Shown here: positions 21,001 to 29,605 of the stretch, piece by piece
Numbering within the stretch: the first letter of the stretch is position 1
Layout: each line of letters begins with the position of its first letter
Assembly (NCBI RefSeq): GCF_027409185.1
Contig: NC_084465.1
Coordinates: 26,081,864-26,145,863, forward strand
Source of the DNA: Cynocephalus volans
Lineage: Eukaryota > Chordata > Mammalia > Dermoptera > Cynocephalidae
Reading direction: 5' to 3'
Length of the DNA: 64,000 nucleotides
Notes under the pieces: generated by a model
What the model saw: the letters and a program-made list of their open reading frames with translations, nothing else
Told to the model about the DNA's origin: nothing
Databases searched by the model: none
Position numbers and translations under genes: made by a program

Positions 21001-22692
21001 GTGGTAGGTGAGCCAGGTGGAAGGAAGGAAGACTGGGTGGCAGGAGAAACCATCCTCACCTCCACCAGCCGATCAGTGTCCTGGCTTCCCAACCTCTTGA
21101 ATGCTCAGAGGCCAGCTTCCCTTTGCTCTAAATGTTCCCTGAGCTGGGTGTCTGGGAATGTCTATCAACCCCAGGAAGGATTCCACCACTTTTGCTAGTT
21201 CCCTACTATGAGGTGAGAACAGATTTTGGGGTGAGGATGACACTATTGGTTGAAGCCATCTGCCATCAGCTCAGGTGCACAGACCCTTCTGTGCAACACT
21301 CCTAAGGTGAGCACTCGAGGGCCCCACCCAGGTGCCCACCGCGTTGCAAGAGAGGTCTATATCCTGAGAAACAGAGATGTTTCAGCTGCACGGATAGCTG
21401 CTGTGGGAGCCTGACAGCTCCAGGCATCAGCCCACATGGCCATGAGTGTAGTGGTGACACACCTACTGCTGAGCTGCCTGTGGAAAAATCTCCTTCCCTG
21501 GCCACCTGCTACGCCTAACCCCTCGGAGCTACTTGGCAGTAGAGTCACAGGTGAGAACAGAAGTCATCACCACAAAAATTACTCAATCTCATATAAGTAA
21601 TTACCTCAATAAACAATACCAAAGTCCCTTTAGCCAGAGAGTATAATAGAGAGTAAACTGATACATAGAGGTAGATCAGCGAGATACAGGATTCTTTTGG
21701 AGATTAACTAGTTTTACAGCAAAAGGGTGTGGGTTTTGCATTCAGAGTTCTTCCTCCCCTGCTTGCCAGCTAAGTGGCCCTGGGCTGGTTCCTCAACCTT
21801 TCTAAGGCTGAGTTTTTTCAGGTTTAAATTGAGGAAAATAACACCCCTGCCTGGCAGAGTTGTTGCGTGATTCAAAAGATAATGTACACGTAAGCTCTCT
21901 GCAAATGGCAAAGCATTATGCAGTAATGAGTCATTATAATTCAACCTTCTAGCAGGGCACCGTGGCACCCTTTCATCTTTTCTAACTCCCAAATGTCCTC
22001 TTCTTGGCAAACTTCAAAGCTTTCTGTGCGGAGCGTGTTGAGCATGTGTGCGTGCACACACACACACAGCACACACACGCACAGTGCGCAGGTGTGTGTC
22101 CCTGTGTGTCCATTGCATAGCTGTGGCGAGTCAAGACCTATTAAATCTTCACATCCTAGGAGCCAACAAGGAAGCACCAGGTCCGCAAAGCCTTCACCAT
22201 CAACACAGAGGCATAACCCAGAAGCCTTTAAAAGTTTCCCCTTTAAGCACGGCAGATATTAGAAACAATTTCTGGTAATTTTTAATAATGAATAACGTAG
22301 GAGTAAGAAAGTAGGAGATGCCTGGAACTGACCTTACAAATAAGAATTAGGGGGAAAAAAGAATTGCAGGAGATTAGGACGCTGAGGAGGGACTGTGGAG
22401 ACCACCTAGTCCTGATTTCACAGATGAAATTGGTTCTCAGGCCAGGAGAGGTGACTTGTCCAGGATGACACAGGGGCAAAGCTGGGACAAGAGCCCAGGT
22501 CTTCTTCCCCCAATGCCCTACCACTTGAGGTACAATCAGCCATTCATTCTCAATTCCAGTCGACTCCCATATTTCTTAAATCACCAAAGTTATAAAAATA
22601 AAAGTAAATCAAAAAGGAACTTACCCAAAAAATTTTTCTCGACCACAGATGCTGGGCCCAATAAGGGCCCCAAAGAATAGTATCCACTTCAT
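2830..22692 (-). CDS. CPA4: CPA4, carboxypeptidase A4 (complete, 11 exons)
   Basis: Secreted M14 zinc metallocarboxypeptidase that removes C-terminal hydrophobic residues; CPA4 is known from epithelial and tumour tissue rather than the pancreas. Coding exons, in transcript order: 22625-22692, 18010-18091, 17431-17565, 16251-16349, 13455-13556, 12102-12206, 11272-11382, 9893-9983, 8261-8460, 7103-7187, 2830-3017. They total 1266 nt, or 421 codons plus TAG, the human CPA4 length. All introns are GT-AG. Visible features are a signal peptide (about residues 1-16), a propeptide ending near Arg113, zinc ligands His181, Glu184 and His308, substrate-binding Arg239, Arg257 and Tyr360, and catalytic Glu382; each equals bovine CPA numbering plus 112. 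Cys250 and Cys273 form the family disulphide. The C-terminus VRDNLY and start [12 protein letters not shown] mark CPA4 rather than CPA1, CPA2 or CPA5. Position 367 (bovine 255) is Val where human has Ile. No disabling change seen. Confidence 0.96.
3386..3796 (+). mobile_element. MST-type MaLR LTR (ERVL-MaLR)
   Basis: Classic order of an MST/THE1 LTR: TTTGGATGTGTTGTCCCCC, GGCAGATCCCTCATGAATGG, a CT-rich block, GCCAAATAAACCTCTGTTCT polyadenylation region, end at GGACTAATACAG. Non-coding. In CPA4 intron 10. Confidence 0.9.
3797..4233 (+). mobile_element. MLT1-type MaLR LTR
   Basis: Abuts the MST element. Contains GACACTGTGGCTTCCACCTT, AAAGCCAGCTACCATGTTGT and AATAAATGTTTATTGTTTTAAG, the usual MLT1 pattern. 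Confidence 0.8.
4385..4640 (-). mobile_element. MIR-type SINE
   Basis: GAGCATCTACCAG, TTTTACAGATGGGGGAATCC, GGCAGAGCTGGAATTTAAACC: MIR reverse complement. CPA4 intron 10. Confidence 0.75.
5040..5280 (-). mobile_element. L1 fragment, antisense
   Basis: GGGCTGCATAGGGTTTCACTG, then AATAATGCTGTCATTATCATC: the usual antisense L1 3' UTR. In CPA4 intron 10. Confidence 0.6.
5281..7102. other. CPA4 intron 10, unassigned part
   Basis: Unique-looking intron sequence. A 121-codon plus-strand open frame at 5534-5899 has no recognisable domain and no exon signals; its LTR-like purine-rich text suggests an old repeat I cannot name. Confidence 0.5.
7103..7187 (-). CDS. CPA4: CPA4 exon 10
   Basis: 85 bp, residues 332-359 plus one base of Tyr360: [20 protein letters not shown], then VGPTCTTI. 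The split codon T|AT restores Tyr360 (bovine Tyr248). Acceptor cttcccag, donor gtaagt. Confidence 0.95.
7188..8260. other. CPA4 intron 9
   Basis: GC-moderate intron with several chance open frames on both strands; nothing supported. Confidence 0.6.
8261..8460 (-). CDS. CPA4: CPA4 exon 9: third zinc ligand
   Basis: 200 bp, completing residue 265 and encoding 266-331. [20 protein letters not shown] leads through [15 protein letters not shown] to APDGDEL. His308 is the third zinc ligand and Cys273 completes the disulphide. Residue 303 is Cys (KCFIDLH) where human has Gly. Acceptor ccccgcag, donor gtgagt. Confidence 0.96.
8461..9892. other. CPA4 intron 8
   Basis: Holds one MIR fragment and a short GT/GC alternating tract at about 8985-9008 (possible Z-DNA-forming). 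Nothing else seen. Confidence 0.6.
9195..9330 (+). mobile_element. MIR-type SINE fragment
   Basis: CATATGATCTTGAGATTGTC and CTGAGCTTCAATTGTCTAAT fit the MIR core. CPA4 intron 8. Confidence 0.5.
9893..9983 (-). CDS. CPA4: CPA4 exon 8: substrate-binding arginines
   Basis: 91 bp, residues 235-264 plus one base. [20 protein letters not shown] is followed by [11 protein letters not shown]. Arg239 and Arg257 correspond to bovine Arg127 (oxyanion) and Arg145 (carboxylate binding). Cys250 is half of the family disulphide. Asn260-Ala-Ser is the N-glycosylation sequon also present in human CPA4. Acceptor tttttcag, donor gtaggt. Confidence 0.96.
10841..10984 (+). mobile_element. CYN-like SINE with GC-rich palindromic head
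   Basis: Head GGCCGAGCCCGTGGCGCACT, then a GC-rich hairpin at 10870-10902 and the B box GGGTTCGGATCC. A second tRNA-like half (GGCTAGTGCATTCACTGGCTG) suggests a dimer. A-rich tail to 10984. Lies in CPA4 intron 7. Confidence 0.85.
11272..11382 (-). CDS. CPA4: CPA4 exon 7: catalytic-domain core
   Basis: 111 bp, residues 198-234, from [20 protein letters not shown] to [11 protein letters not shown]. Contains the conserved [10 protein letters not shown] core strand. Acceptor acttag, donor gtgagt. Confidence 0.95.
11383..12101. other. CPA4 intron 6
   Basis: No repeat or gene recognised. Confidence 0.6.
12102..12206 (-). CDS. CPA4: CPA4 exon 6: zinc-binding HSRE motif
   Basis: 105 bp, residues 163-197. 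[20 protein letters not shown] is followed by [15 protein letters not shown]. His181 and Glu184 are the first two zinc ligands, and Arg183 is the bovine Arg71 equivalent. Acceptor ttctgcag. The donor is a weak gtcatg, yet the exon end agrees with the family boundary. Confidence 0.95.
12207..13454. other. CPA4 intron 5
   Basis: No repeat recognised. The stretch 12310-12620 is open on the plus strand and AT-rich with several TAATTA-like cores; it may be conserved non-coding DNA, but this cannot be judged from one genome. Confidence 0.4.
13455..13556 (-). CDS. CPA4: CPA4 exon 5: N-terminal part of catalytic domain
   Basis: 102 bp, residues 129-162: [20 protein letters not shown], then [14 protein letters not shown]. 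The [14 protein letters not shown] strand is a hallmark of the M14A family. Acceptor gcttcag, donor gtgagg. Confidence 0.96.
13955..13983. repeat. (TA)n microsatellite
   Basis: About 14 TA units in CPA4 intron 4, just after an A-rich run. Confidence 0.9.
15187..15256 (+). mobile_element. tRNA-like SINE head fragment
   Basis: A-box-like TGGTTAGCTCAGCTGG and B-box-like GGGTTTGATTCC at tRNA spacing. Looks like a decayed relative of the GGTTAGCTCAG type of SINE in this window. In CPA4 intron 4. Confidence 0.4.
16251..16349 (-). CDS. CPA4: CPA4 exon 4: activation cleavage region
   Basis: 99 bp, residues 96-128. Contains the acidic linker [15 protein letters not shown]; Arg113 is the expected activation-cleavage residue. 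The mature enzyme then starts [15 protein letters not shown]. Acceptor tttttag, donor gtaagt. Confidence 0.95.
17035..17225 (-). mobile_element. MIR-type SINE
   Basis: CCATTTTACTGATGAAGAAA, CTTGTCCAAGGTCACAGCAC: MIR reverse complement. CPA4 intron 3. Confidence 0.75.
17431..17565 (-). CDS. CPA4: CPA4 exon 3: propeptide
   Basis: 135 bp, residues 51-95, from [20 protein letters not shown] to VTIEDLQ. Carries the PVDVLVP strand of the inhibitory activation domain. Acceptor cccttcag, donor gttggt. Open in the predicted frame. Confidence 0.95.
18010..18091 (-). CDS. CPA4: CPA4 exon 2: start of propeptide
   Basis: 82 bp, residues 23-50. It reads [20 protein letters not shown] and continues to NSDNFK. 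This is the first beta strand and helix of the activation domain. Acceptor cttaag and donor gtactt. Human has Leu where this gene has Phe after DQV. Confidence 0.93.
18190..18505 (+). mobile_element. L1 3' fragment
   Basis: Phrases such as TATGAAAAAGTGCTTATGGT and CATGATTACAAGTATGGAAA match L1 3' UTR. It lies close upstream of CPA4 exon 2, in intron 1. Confidence 0.55.
18600..19070. promoter_or_regulatory. GC-rich, CpG-bearing element in CPA4 intron 1 (NRF1 and RFX-like sites)
   Basis: A GC-rich block unlike the AT-rich flanks. It holds TGCGCATGCGCA at 18722-18733 (a full NRF1 palindrome), an X-box-like GTTGCTAGGTGAC at 19012-19024 (RFX family), and TGCGTCA near 19058 (CRE-like). This looks like a CpG-island promoter or enhancer within the first intron of CPA4. 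No convincing open reading frame or known first exon was recognised. Confidence 0.45.
19071..20099. other. CPA4 intron 1, unassigned part
   Basis: Follows the GC-rich element. Moderately GC-rich to about 19450, then a purine-rich tract at 19745-19800. No gene or named repeat seen. Confidence 0.5.
20100..20290 (+). mobile_element. L2 fragment
   Basis: CATGCTGTTCTCTCTGCCTG, CAGTGCCCTTTCCCTTG and GAAGCTTTCCCTCACCAG are typical of L2 near its 3' end. CPA4 intron 1. Confidence 0.65.
20291..21769. other. CPA4 intron 1, middle
   Basis: No recognisable repeat or gene; several short open frames look random. Confidence 0.5.
21770..21930 (+). mobile_element. MIR-type SINE
   Basis: TGGCCCTGGGCTGGTTCCTC to GCAGAGTTGTTGCGTGATTC follows the MIR core and 3' part. 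CPA4 intron 1. Confidence 0.65.
22054..22082. repeat. (CA)n microsatellite, interrupted
   Basis: Two CA blocks broken by GC, followed by GT-rich text to about 22110, so the strand can pair with itself. CPA4 intron 1. Confidence 0.85.
22380..22515 (-). mobile_element. MIR-type SINE
   Basis: TTTCACAGATGAAATTGG, GACTTGTCCAGGATGACACA, CAAGAGCCCAGGTCTTCTTC. It lies about 110 bp inside intron 1 from CPA4 exon 1. Confidence 0.7.
22625..22692 (-). CDS. CPA4: CPA4 exon 1: start codon and signal peptide
   Basis: ATG at 22690-22692. The exon encodes residues 1-22 plus two bases of codon 23: [20 protein letters not shown], then FF. The hydrophobic core followed by Ser-Ile-Cys-Gly is a secretory signal peptide. 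The donor is GG|gtaagt. The start is fixed by homology to the human protein (MRWILFIGALIGSSICG) and by a TATA box about 40 bp upstream. Confidence 0.95.
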
Positions 22693-22732
22693 GTCCCAAG
22701 GGTGTCAGTCACACAGTGGCTGAGTCAAGCTG

Positions 22733-22741
22733 TATTTATAA
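22733..22741 (-). promoter_or_regulatory. CPA4: TATA box of CPA4
   Basis: On the minus strand this reads TTATAAATA, about 41 bp upstream of the ATG. Initiation about 30 bp downstream would leave a very short 5' UTR of roughly 10-20 nt, normal for pancreatic-type carboxypeptidase genes. Confidence 0.7.
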
Positions 22742-23563
22742 GTAGTGTGAGGTATACTCACGTCCTCAAAAATGCTACTGTGATTCCCAAGCACCCTTGC
22801 GACTCTGACAGCCCACAGGCAGGCACCCGCCAATGCCTCTTCCATTCCTTTTGAGTGATAAAGGCCAAGCCTCTCGATTTACAAGGTCCGGAACTTGCTC
22901 CACAGGCTGGAAAAGTCTGTGCCAAGGGTGCCATATTGCTCATTGCTTGGCATGTAAATAGTGTTTTTTGAGTAAATAGGAAAGTCCCACAGTGCTGGAT
23001 GGAATTTATACTGATAGGAGAGGCCAGATGGTAAACCTGGGATGCAATTGTCTCTAGAGTAATAAAAAAGTGAAGGCTATCAAAGCAACCCCAAGCCAGC
23101 TCCAAGACCACATACTTAACAAGCCCTGCCAGAGAATTTCACCAGAGCAGGTCATAATGAGGAGAGTTTGTGAACTCTTTTATGGGTCTGAGGCCTGATT
23201 CTTATGACTCCACTAAGAAAATGAAAACATATGAGGTAAATAGTATAGGAACAAAGTGTTAGTCTGAATAAATTATCAGTTTTCTTTGGGGTCTGCACTA
23301 CAAGTAAGGCTTAATGGTCTTATTAATAATAAGATTTTCTTATGTTTGCTAGACTCTGAGTCTGATGTGTCCTTTCCACCAAGTCCCAGCAGGACAAATG
23401 AAAGACACTCATGATCCCCATGACTTCTTCAGGGGCTCTGGGGCCTTTTAGTCTGTCTTGGGAGCTCCAGTTCCCACAAGCCTCCCCCATCCCATTGTCC
23501 AAGCAGAGTGGACACAACCAAGGGTCATGATTGGAAGCATTAAAGAAAAATTATTCTGATATT
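22742..23563. other. CPA4 upstream region
   Basis: Immediate 5' flank of CPA4. It must hold proximal promoter elements beyond the TATA box, but I could not assign any with confidence. Confidence 0.5.
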
Positions 23564-24123
23564 TGTTAAAACAGTAGGGAAGACTTTATTGAAGATTTAT
23601 GCAATAAGGGTCATGATTATTGCAATAGGAGAGAGTAATTGTGCTAAAGTCCAAATATGGCAAAGAAAGAGAGCAGAGTGAGCAGGTCAATGGGTGGAAA
23701 ATTACAAAGAGGAGACGTCAAGGGTAGGGGGGCTTGTTGCTAAACTGTCCTAACAGGATTCTTGCTAAAGGCAGGCCAAGGACTTACACATCAAATGTGG
23801 GGGATGAGGAACGTGATCAGATATCAAGGGGGGGTTGTTATAACATCAAGGCCAAGGGTTTGCACCCCCATACCAGCCAGCTGCCAAAAAAAGTTATCAA
23901 GGGGGTGGGGCGGTAGGGCAGGGAGGGACAACTTAGCAGGATCTCTGCTGAGACTGGCTTAGACAGGGCCCAAGAGCCAGCCTAGTCAAAAAGAGGGTGC
24001 AGAGTCTAAAAGTGCGGTCCAGGAGACAGCCTTTGTCAGGAGTTGTGGAGCTGGGGGCCTCTGTCTCCTCTTCCTCCGTCCGGGCTCTTTTATCCTCCGT
24101 TCCTACACCCACCCTGTCCACAC
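23564..24123 (-). mobile_element. Probable solo LTR (minus orientation), split by a SINE
   Basis: Read on the minus strand it starts TGTGGACAGG, has a TATA-like GGATAAAAG, and ends with AATAAAGTCTTCCCTACTG then TTTTAACA: promoter and polyadenylation parts in LTR order. Family not assigned. Lies between CPA4 and the CPA2 remnant. Confidence 0.55.
23834..23892 (+). mobile_element. 5'-truncated CYN-like SINE
   Basis: Only the 3' half remains: AACATCAAGGCCAAGGGTTTG to CATACCAGCCAGCTGCC and A tail. Flanked by TATCAAGGGGG repeats at about 23822-23833 and 23896-23907, so it was short on insertion. It sits in a minus-strand solo LTR. Confidence 0.65.
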
Positions 24124-24444
24124 AAAGTTTGGGCTCTACTTCACCGAGATAGATTTCACCTTTGAAGTTTCAAGAAAAACTGAGACCTGAATCTGCAAGA
24201 GACGTGAAGCGAAAGAATCAAGCGCCCAGAATTCTGAGCAAGTGGAAATTTACTTCTCACCTTTTCCTCCCAGGGAAAAGAATCAACATGAAGAAAATCT
24301 AAATCCCTAATGGAAGTCAATGTCTAAAGACAAACCGTGTGGAAGCAGAGACCCAGACTTGAAGGGGCTGAGACTCCAGGAAGGAATGTCATTGGTTTGG
24401 GTCCCCACCAGTTTGTATAATGCAGCATACCAGAAATGGAAACG

Positions 24445-24535
24445 CAAAAGGCAGCAATGGGACCAGAGGATACAGCGCCCAGCACAATGCCTGGCATTGT
24501 AGTTGCTTAATTAGTACTTGTTGAATAAATGAACT
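24445..24535 (+). mobile_element. L2 3' end
   Basis: CAGCGCCCAGCACAATGCCT, GGCATTGTAGTTGCTTAATT, TACTTGTTGAATAAATGAA: L2 terminus. Immediately before an L1 3' end. Confidence 0.75.
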
Positions 24536-24559
24536 TGGAAGTCCATTGCTAACTCTAAA

Positions 24560-24935
24560 ATTCTACATATTAAGGTGAAGGGGCTGACACATGCTACAAC
24601 CCGGATGGACCTTGAAAACATTATGGTAAGTGACATAAGCCAGACACCAAAGGAGAAATACTGTATGGTACCACGTGTATGAGGTACCTAGATTAAGCAA
24701 ATTCACAGACAGAAAGTACAATACTGGTTATTAGGAACTGGAGGGAGAGGATAATGGGGACTTATTGTTTAATGGCTACACAGTTTCATTTGGGGATGAT
24801 TTTTTAAAAGTACTAGAGCTGGATAGTGGTGATGGTGGCATAATATTGTGAATGTACTTAATTCCACTGAATTGTGTGCTTAAAAATCAAAATGGTAAAT
24901 TTCTTAATTTATCACAGTAAAAAAATTTTTTTAAG
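24560..24935 (+). mobile_element. L1 3' end with A tail
   Basis: ACATGCTACAACCCGGATGG, GTGACATAAGCCAGACACCA, and GTGAATGTACTTAATTCCAC are hallmark L1M 3' phrases; ends at an A-rich stretch. Confidence 0.85.
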
Positions 24936-25095
24936 GATGTTGGGAGCATTTTGCTCAAGATGTATTAAAAAAGATGAGGGGTGACAGTGCAGTGGCTTGC
25001 TGTGTTTTAGGGCAGAAACTGATGGAATGGTGCTCCCAGATCAGGATTAGAAAAAGAAATAATGACAACCCAACTTTGCTTCAAACCAGAGCGAT

Positions 25096-25101
25096 TTTAA
25101 T
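25096..25101 (-). promoter_or_regulatory. CPA2: Polyadenylation signal of CPA2 remnant (ATTAAA)
   Basis: Minus-strand ATTAAA about 25 bp after the ancestral stop codon, the same hexamer as in CPA4. Confidence 0.5.
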
Positions 25102-25125
25102 GGTGTTGGTTCATTCCCCAGAGCC

Positions 25126-25312
25126 CTAATAGAGGTGGTCTCGCACATGCTCCATGATCGTCTTCAAGCCAAGCCAGGTCTCTCTGGCTGTGGGCAGGAT
25201 CTGACTGTCCAGCAAGAGGAAGCCATAGTGACCTGTGTCTCTCAGTTCAAAAGCAAATGAGTATTTGATGCCAGATCATAGGACCAGTCAGTGCTTCCCC
25301 CACTGGCTTGAT
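25126..25312 (-). pseudogene. CPA2: CPA2 pseudogene exon 11 (1-bp deletion, stop codon retained)
   Basis: 187 bp against 188. [12 protein letters not shown] is followed by a one-base deletion at about 25272, just before [18 protein letters not shown], so the catalytic Glu is out of frame. The original terminus [13 protein letters not shown] (stop 25126-25128) is still readable. Confidence 0.93.
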
Positions 25313-25686
25313 CTGAAGGGCAAATGAGAATAAAGTCTGGCTATGCTGCTACTGGCCTCTTCAGTGTGAAGTTCCGCCATCATCAGAAATAAGTCAGGCC
25401 CTACATGTGTGCACTGTGAGAACAGAGATAGCTTAGGAGAGGGACATGCTTAGAAAAAAATGTGAGGATTATTTGAAAAGTAAAAGGTGTTATTCCAATA
25501 GAAACTGTTCTTAGCCTTCTTTGGTATTCTTAGGAGCCTGTGTCTTTACTTACCCATCTGGAATTCTGCCTCCTGTCCTAATTGGCATCTTCTCCACCTT
25601 AGGGAGACCACACCGCCTCCTTCTTTAGAAGGCATAGACATTGTTTTCTCTAGTGGGAGAGGAAGGATTACAAATGGAGTAAGATG

Positions 25687-25783
25687 GGGCTGGCCGGTTG
25701 CTCAGTTGGTTAGAGCATGGTGCTGATAACACCAAGGTGCAGAGTTCAATCCCTATACCAGCCAGTTGCCATAAGGAAAAAGA
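25687..25783 (+). mobile_element. CYN-like tRNA-derived SINE
   Basis: GGCTGGCCGGTTGCTCAGTT, then GGTTAGAGCATGGTGCTGATA, and GAGTTCAATCCC as B box, with a 3' CCAGCCAGTTGCC tail. Target duplication AAATGGAGTAA on both sides. In CPA2 intron 10. Confidence 0.9.
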
Positions 25784-26344
25784 AAATGGAGTAAAAGATT
25801 TGGTCCCTGACTTCTGGGGACTTTCAGCCTAAAGGTAAAGCAGGCTCTGCTCTGATATCAAATAGCATGCCCAGCACCTGTGCGTGATGAGTTTAGCCAA
25901 CATAGTAATGTGCACCTGAGATATGTGTGGCCACTGATATGACAGATGATGAAGGAAGATGGTATTAGCCTAGGAAGACTTGAGGCAATCATGACTTGGA
26001 AGAGCTGAGCAATAGACCAGCCCTGAGGCCCAACCCAGGGAGGGCAGGTAGAGGTCAAATGGAGGACATGGCTGGGGCAGAGATGGCAGAAGCCACCTAG
26101 TCCTAGAATGGGGTTGGGAAGACCAGGGAGGTTATACCAGGGAAGAGTAGGACTGGAGGTTAATATTGTGAATTAACACTGTGAACTCCTATGACCTGTG
26201 CCTTGGCCTTCACCCAGGGCAGCTATGATAGCACCTGGTATATAACATATACTAAATGGCTACTGACTTGAACTGAATCTTCCCTGAGTACCAAAATCAC
26301 TAACGTGTATCTTTGGTGTGGTCATACAACACAGCCAATCCTAC

Positions 26345-26990
26345 TAAGAGGTCCATAGTGGACAGAATACCGGCTTCAGATTGAATCCTGACCCCACAAA
26401 GCATTAGCTTGGGTGACCTAAGGCATGTCATTAATCTGAGTCCCAGATGTTTCATCTATCAAATAAGGATAATACTCCAACTTATTTCACAGGTCAGTGA
26501 GAATTAAGTAGGATAATGTAATAGTTATAATTACAATGCTTGTCAAGTGCTTACTGAATGTATTATGCACTATGTTAAATTGGTACATTTAATTCCTAGG
26601 TAGGTACTACTATTATTCCCATTTTACAGATGAGGAAACAAATTCAGAGACATTACATGAAGGAACTAGGAAATGTATGTAGAATAGACATTCAAAAAAT
26701 GTCAGTTATAACTATCATTATCAATAAATGACTAGGACTGTGCCAAAAAAGACCACATCAAGGATTAGAGGTATGTAGAGGAGACCAGTTCATAAGGAAG
26801 CTAACAAGAAACGTTTATATTGTGCTTTATAGTCAGTGAGCACTTTCATTCCACATTTTATCTTTTCAGACACTCAACAATCCATTTCACAGATGAAGAA
26901 ACAAAGGGAAGATGAGTGACCGGCCCAAGGTTACTTGGTTCCAAAGTGGCAGAGCTATAACTCAAACCCAGGCCTCTGTCCCCAAGGTCT
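26345..26990. mobile_element. Cluster of three MIR-type SINEs
   Basis: Plus-oriented copy at about 26345-26570 (GGGTGACCTAAGGCATGTCA). Minus copies at about 26575-26700 (CCCATTTTACAGATGAGGAA) and 26800-26990 (TTCACAGATGAAGAAACAAA). CPA2 intron 10. Confidence 0.7.
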
Positions 26991-28311
26991 GTGTTTTTCC
27001 CCCTACACATCCCTAAGAAAGAACCCAAGAAACAACTTCTCCTGGACCAAACAGCTATTGAAGTGCAGCTCCTCAAAGCCCTTTCTAGATGGGAAGCTGC
27101 CCGGAAAACATCTCCCCCACCACAGACAGACATACAGCCTCCTCTTGGGTGGAGTGAAGCAGGTGTTCAGCCCAGAGCTGCATACCAACCTGGAACAGGA
27201 GGCAAAGAGTAATTAATTGGGACTAGTTCTTAGAGGTAATGCTTGTCCAAGCTGGAATGGGGCCAAAATAGCAGAGTCAGCCCCAGGCAATGACACAGCA
27301 AGAATTTGCTTGGTCATTAATGGTCTGGTTCCAAAAATCATACTTGTCTGACATTTGCTTATTAGAAATATCTTCAATATCTGTGACCTCACCAAAAAAA
27401 AATACTAAACCTCATCCTTCCAATGTCTACCTGATTTGTAAATACCTCCAGATAAGGTAGGTGAAAAACTAGATTCCTTGTAATAAAATGGCTGAGACCT
27501 CTGTGGGGGTCTCAGGGTATATGACTCTGCAGACATGCTGAACTCCAGCCTCCTCTCAAAGGCTGCCAGACAGACAGAGGTATGCATTTCTCAGTCTCAA
27601 TTTGCCATCATGGTCTGGGGACAGGTCCTGAGTTTCTGGCTGTATCCATAAAGAAGAGACTGTGCCTTTGAGGGATTAAGAATTTGCACAAGGGTGCACT
27701 GGGATTTCCAACAGCACTGCAGTAGTTTCTTGTTTCTATCCCACTCCACTGAGGTAGAGGGGAATCTCTACCTCAGACTCCCCAGACTTCCTCCTGATAC
27801 TGCCTTCCTCCTTGTCTACACGCTCCCCATACTCTGCATGGACCAGTGGCTGCAACAGAGTCTATCCACTGAACTATCTGGGTCCTCTTAAAAGTCGTAT
27901 ACTCATTCTTTCCCCACACACAGTCCATGGGATCTCTCAGGACATGAGTCTCTCTTAGCCAGGAAAGGAAAGATTAATAAAAGAGCATGACTTACTTAGG
28001 TCCAGGTCTTGATAAAGTCCCATTTTTAGGCAGAGATTCCACACGATGAGAGTGAGCTGTAAGGATCTGGACAAGGATAGGAGGGAGCACAAAAGTCAAA
28101 TATTTCGGAAGTTCTTTTTTCTACCTATTACATAGTAAGTATCTCATGGAGGAGACTAGACTTACTGAGCAAAATTGGGTAAGGTTGGGTTCCATGCATG
28201 AAGGCCTATCCTTTTCACATCAAGGCATTTAAAAACTTTGGCCCAAATTCACATGGTGCCTGCCATCTTAGTGGGTCATTTATAAAAACTTCCGGTGCAT
28301 TAGATAGTTAC
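26991..28311. other. CPA2 intron 10, remainder
   Basis: No named repeat or gene seen after the MIR cluster. Confidence 0.5.
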
Positions 28312-28396
28312 AGATGACTGAACAAATTGGTCCCCCTTTGTACTTGGTGCCATGCAGGCTTGTCACAGACTGGGCAACCTTTTGGGCCACGTCGTT
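28312..28396 (-). pseudogene. CPA2: CPA2 pseudogene exon 10 (open)
   Basis: 85 bp, the family length, open: NDVAQKVAQSVTSLHGTKYK, then GGPICSVI and the first base of the split Tyr codon. Val in KYKVGP is Gly. Acceptor actctag, donor gtaact. Confidence 0.9.
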
Positions 28397-28859
28397 CTAG
28401 AGTGAGAGAACCAAAGAAAGGTGGATGGGTAACACTTGCTCCTTGTAGAATGGGAAGGTCTGGTTAACTAGACTCTCTGGTTAATTGAGGCAGAAGCACA
28501 ATGCTCTTTTTGTTTCAAACATTTTCACTGAGAAGCAAGCACAGTTCGCTTCTGTTGGCTTTGAAGTGCAACATTAAGACCCTCGTTTATCTGATCATCC
28601 AGGTGTTTGCAACACTCTGGGGTTCATTATTTTGCCACTAGCTCTCCTTGTTCAGGAGTGTGGATGGAAATAGGGTGGGTATAAGGGGGCTAAAGAGAAT
28701 GTGTACTGACCTGAGGATATATCCAGGAAGTTGATTTTTTTTCACTAGATCCCTACTTTGGCTTATTTCCCTGTGATGGTCTCTTTTTCCAAGAAGTAGA
28801 ACTCAGCAAAATATTTTCCGTTATTTGAGGGTTCCAATTTTGACTGACTGAGGCTTTAC

Positions 28860-29605
28860 TGTCCTTGCTAGGGATAAATGTAAGGTCTTGAACTTGGGTC
28901 CAGGAAAACAACTGTACAATTACCAGATGGGGGAAACCTGGCTTGGCAGGATCCTCGGAGAGAGCCTAGGGGTTTTAGTTGTCAATGAGCCCAACATGAG
29001 TCAACGGCATGGTGCTACTGCCAAAAAACTGATGTGACCCTCAATTGCATTAGCAGAAATGCACGGTCTGGATTCAGGCAGTTATGGTCACATTCTGCTC
29101 AGTGCTGGTTAACCCACAAAACAAGTTTTACACTCACTTCTAGGAGCTCCCCTTGAACAACACAGACAAATCAAAGCATGTTCAGAAAACCGCAACCAGA
29201 GTGGTGAGGGAACTTGGGCCCATACTGTGAGTATGTGAAGGAACTGGGGTTATTTAGGACGGATAAGTAAAGACTGGGGAGAAGTAGCTTATGGGTCTTC
29301 AAGTAGTTAATGGATTTGCTTCTCAAAGGGAAATAAACTTGCTCAGTAGAGCCAGATGATAACCAAGACCGGTAGGTGACAAACCACAGGGAGAAGGTTT
29401 CAGCTCTCTATAAGGATGAGCTCTAACAATCAAACCTTCCCCAACGTGAAATGGACTCCCTTAGAGCCAGGAAGCCATCCAACCATCAGCTGGATGATTA
29501 TCTGGCAGGGATCCGAGCACCAAGTTTGGATAATCTAAGGTTATCTAGGTCTACTAAAAGTACATTTTAGGTTCCTTCCAAACCTGACATTCTTTTTCTG
29601 TGATT
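28860..29605 (+). mobile_element. CR1/L3-clade LINE fossil, 3' end of ORF2
   Basis: The order of segments follows the CR1/L3 ORF2 end: GGTCTTGAACTTGGGTCCAG, CTAGGGGTTTTAGTTGTCAA, ACATGAGTCAACGGCATGG, CTCAGTGCTGGTTAACCC, GTTCCTTCCAAACCTGACATT. Many stops and indels, as expected for a Mesozoic element. In CPA2 intron 9. Confidence 0.7.
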
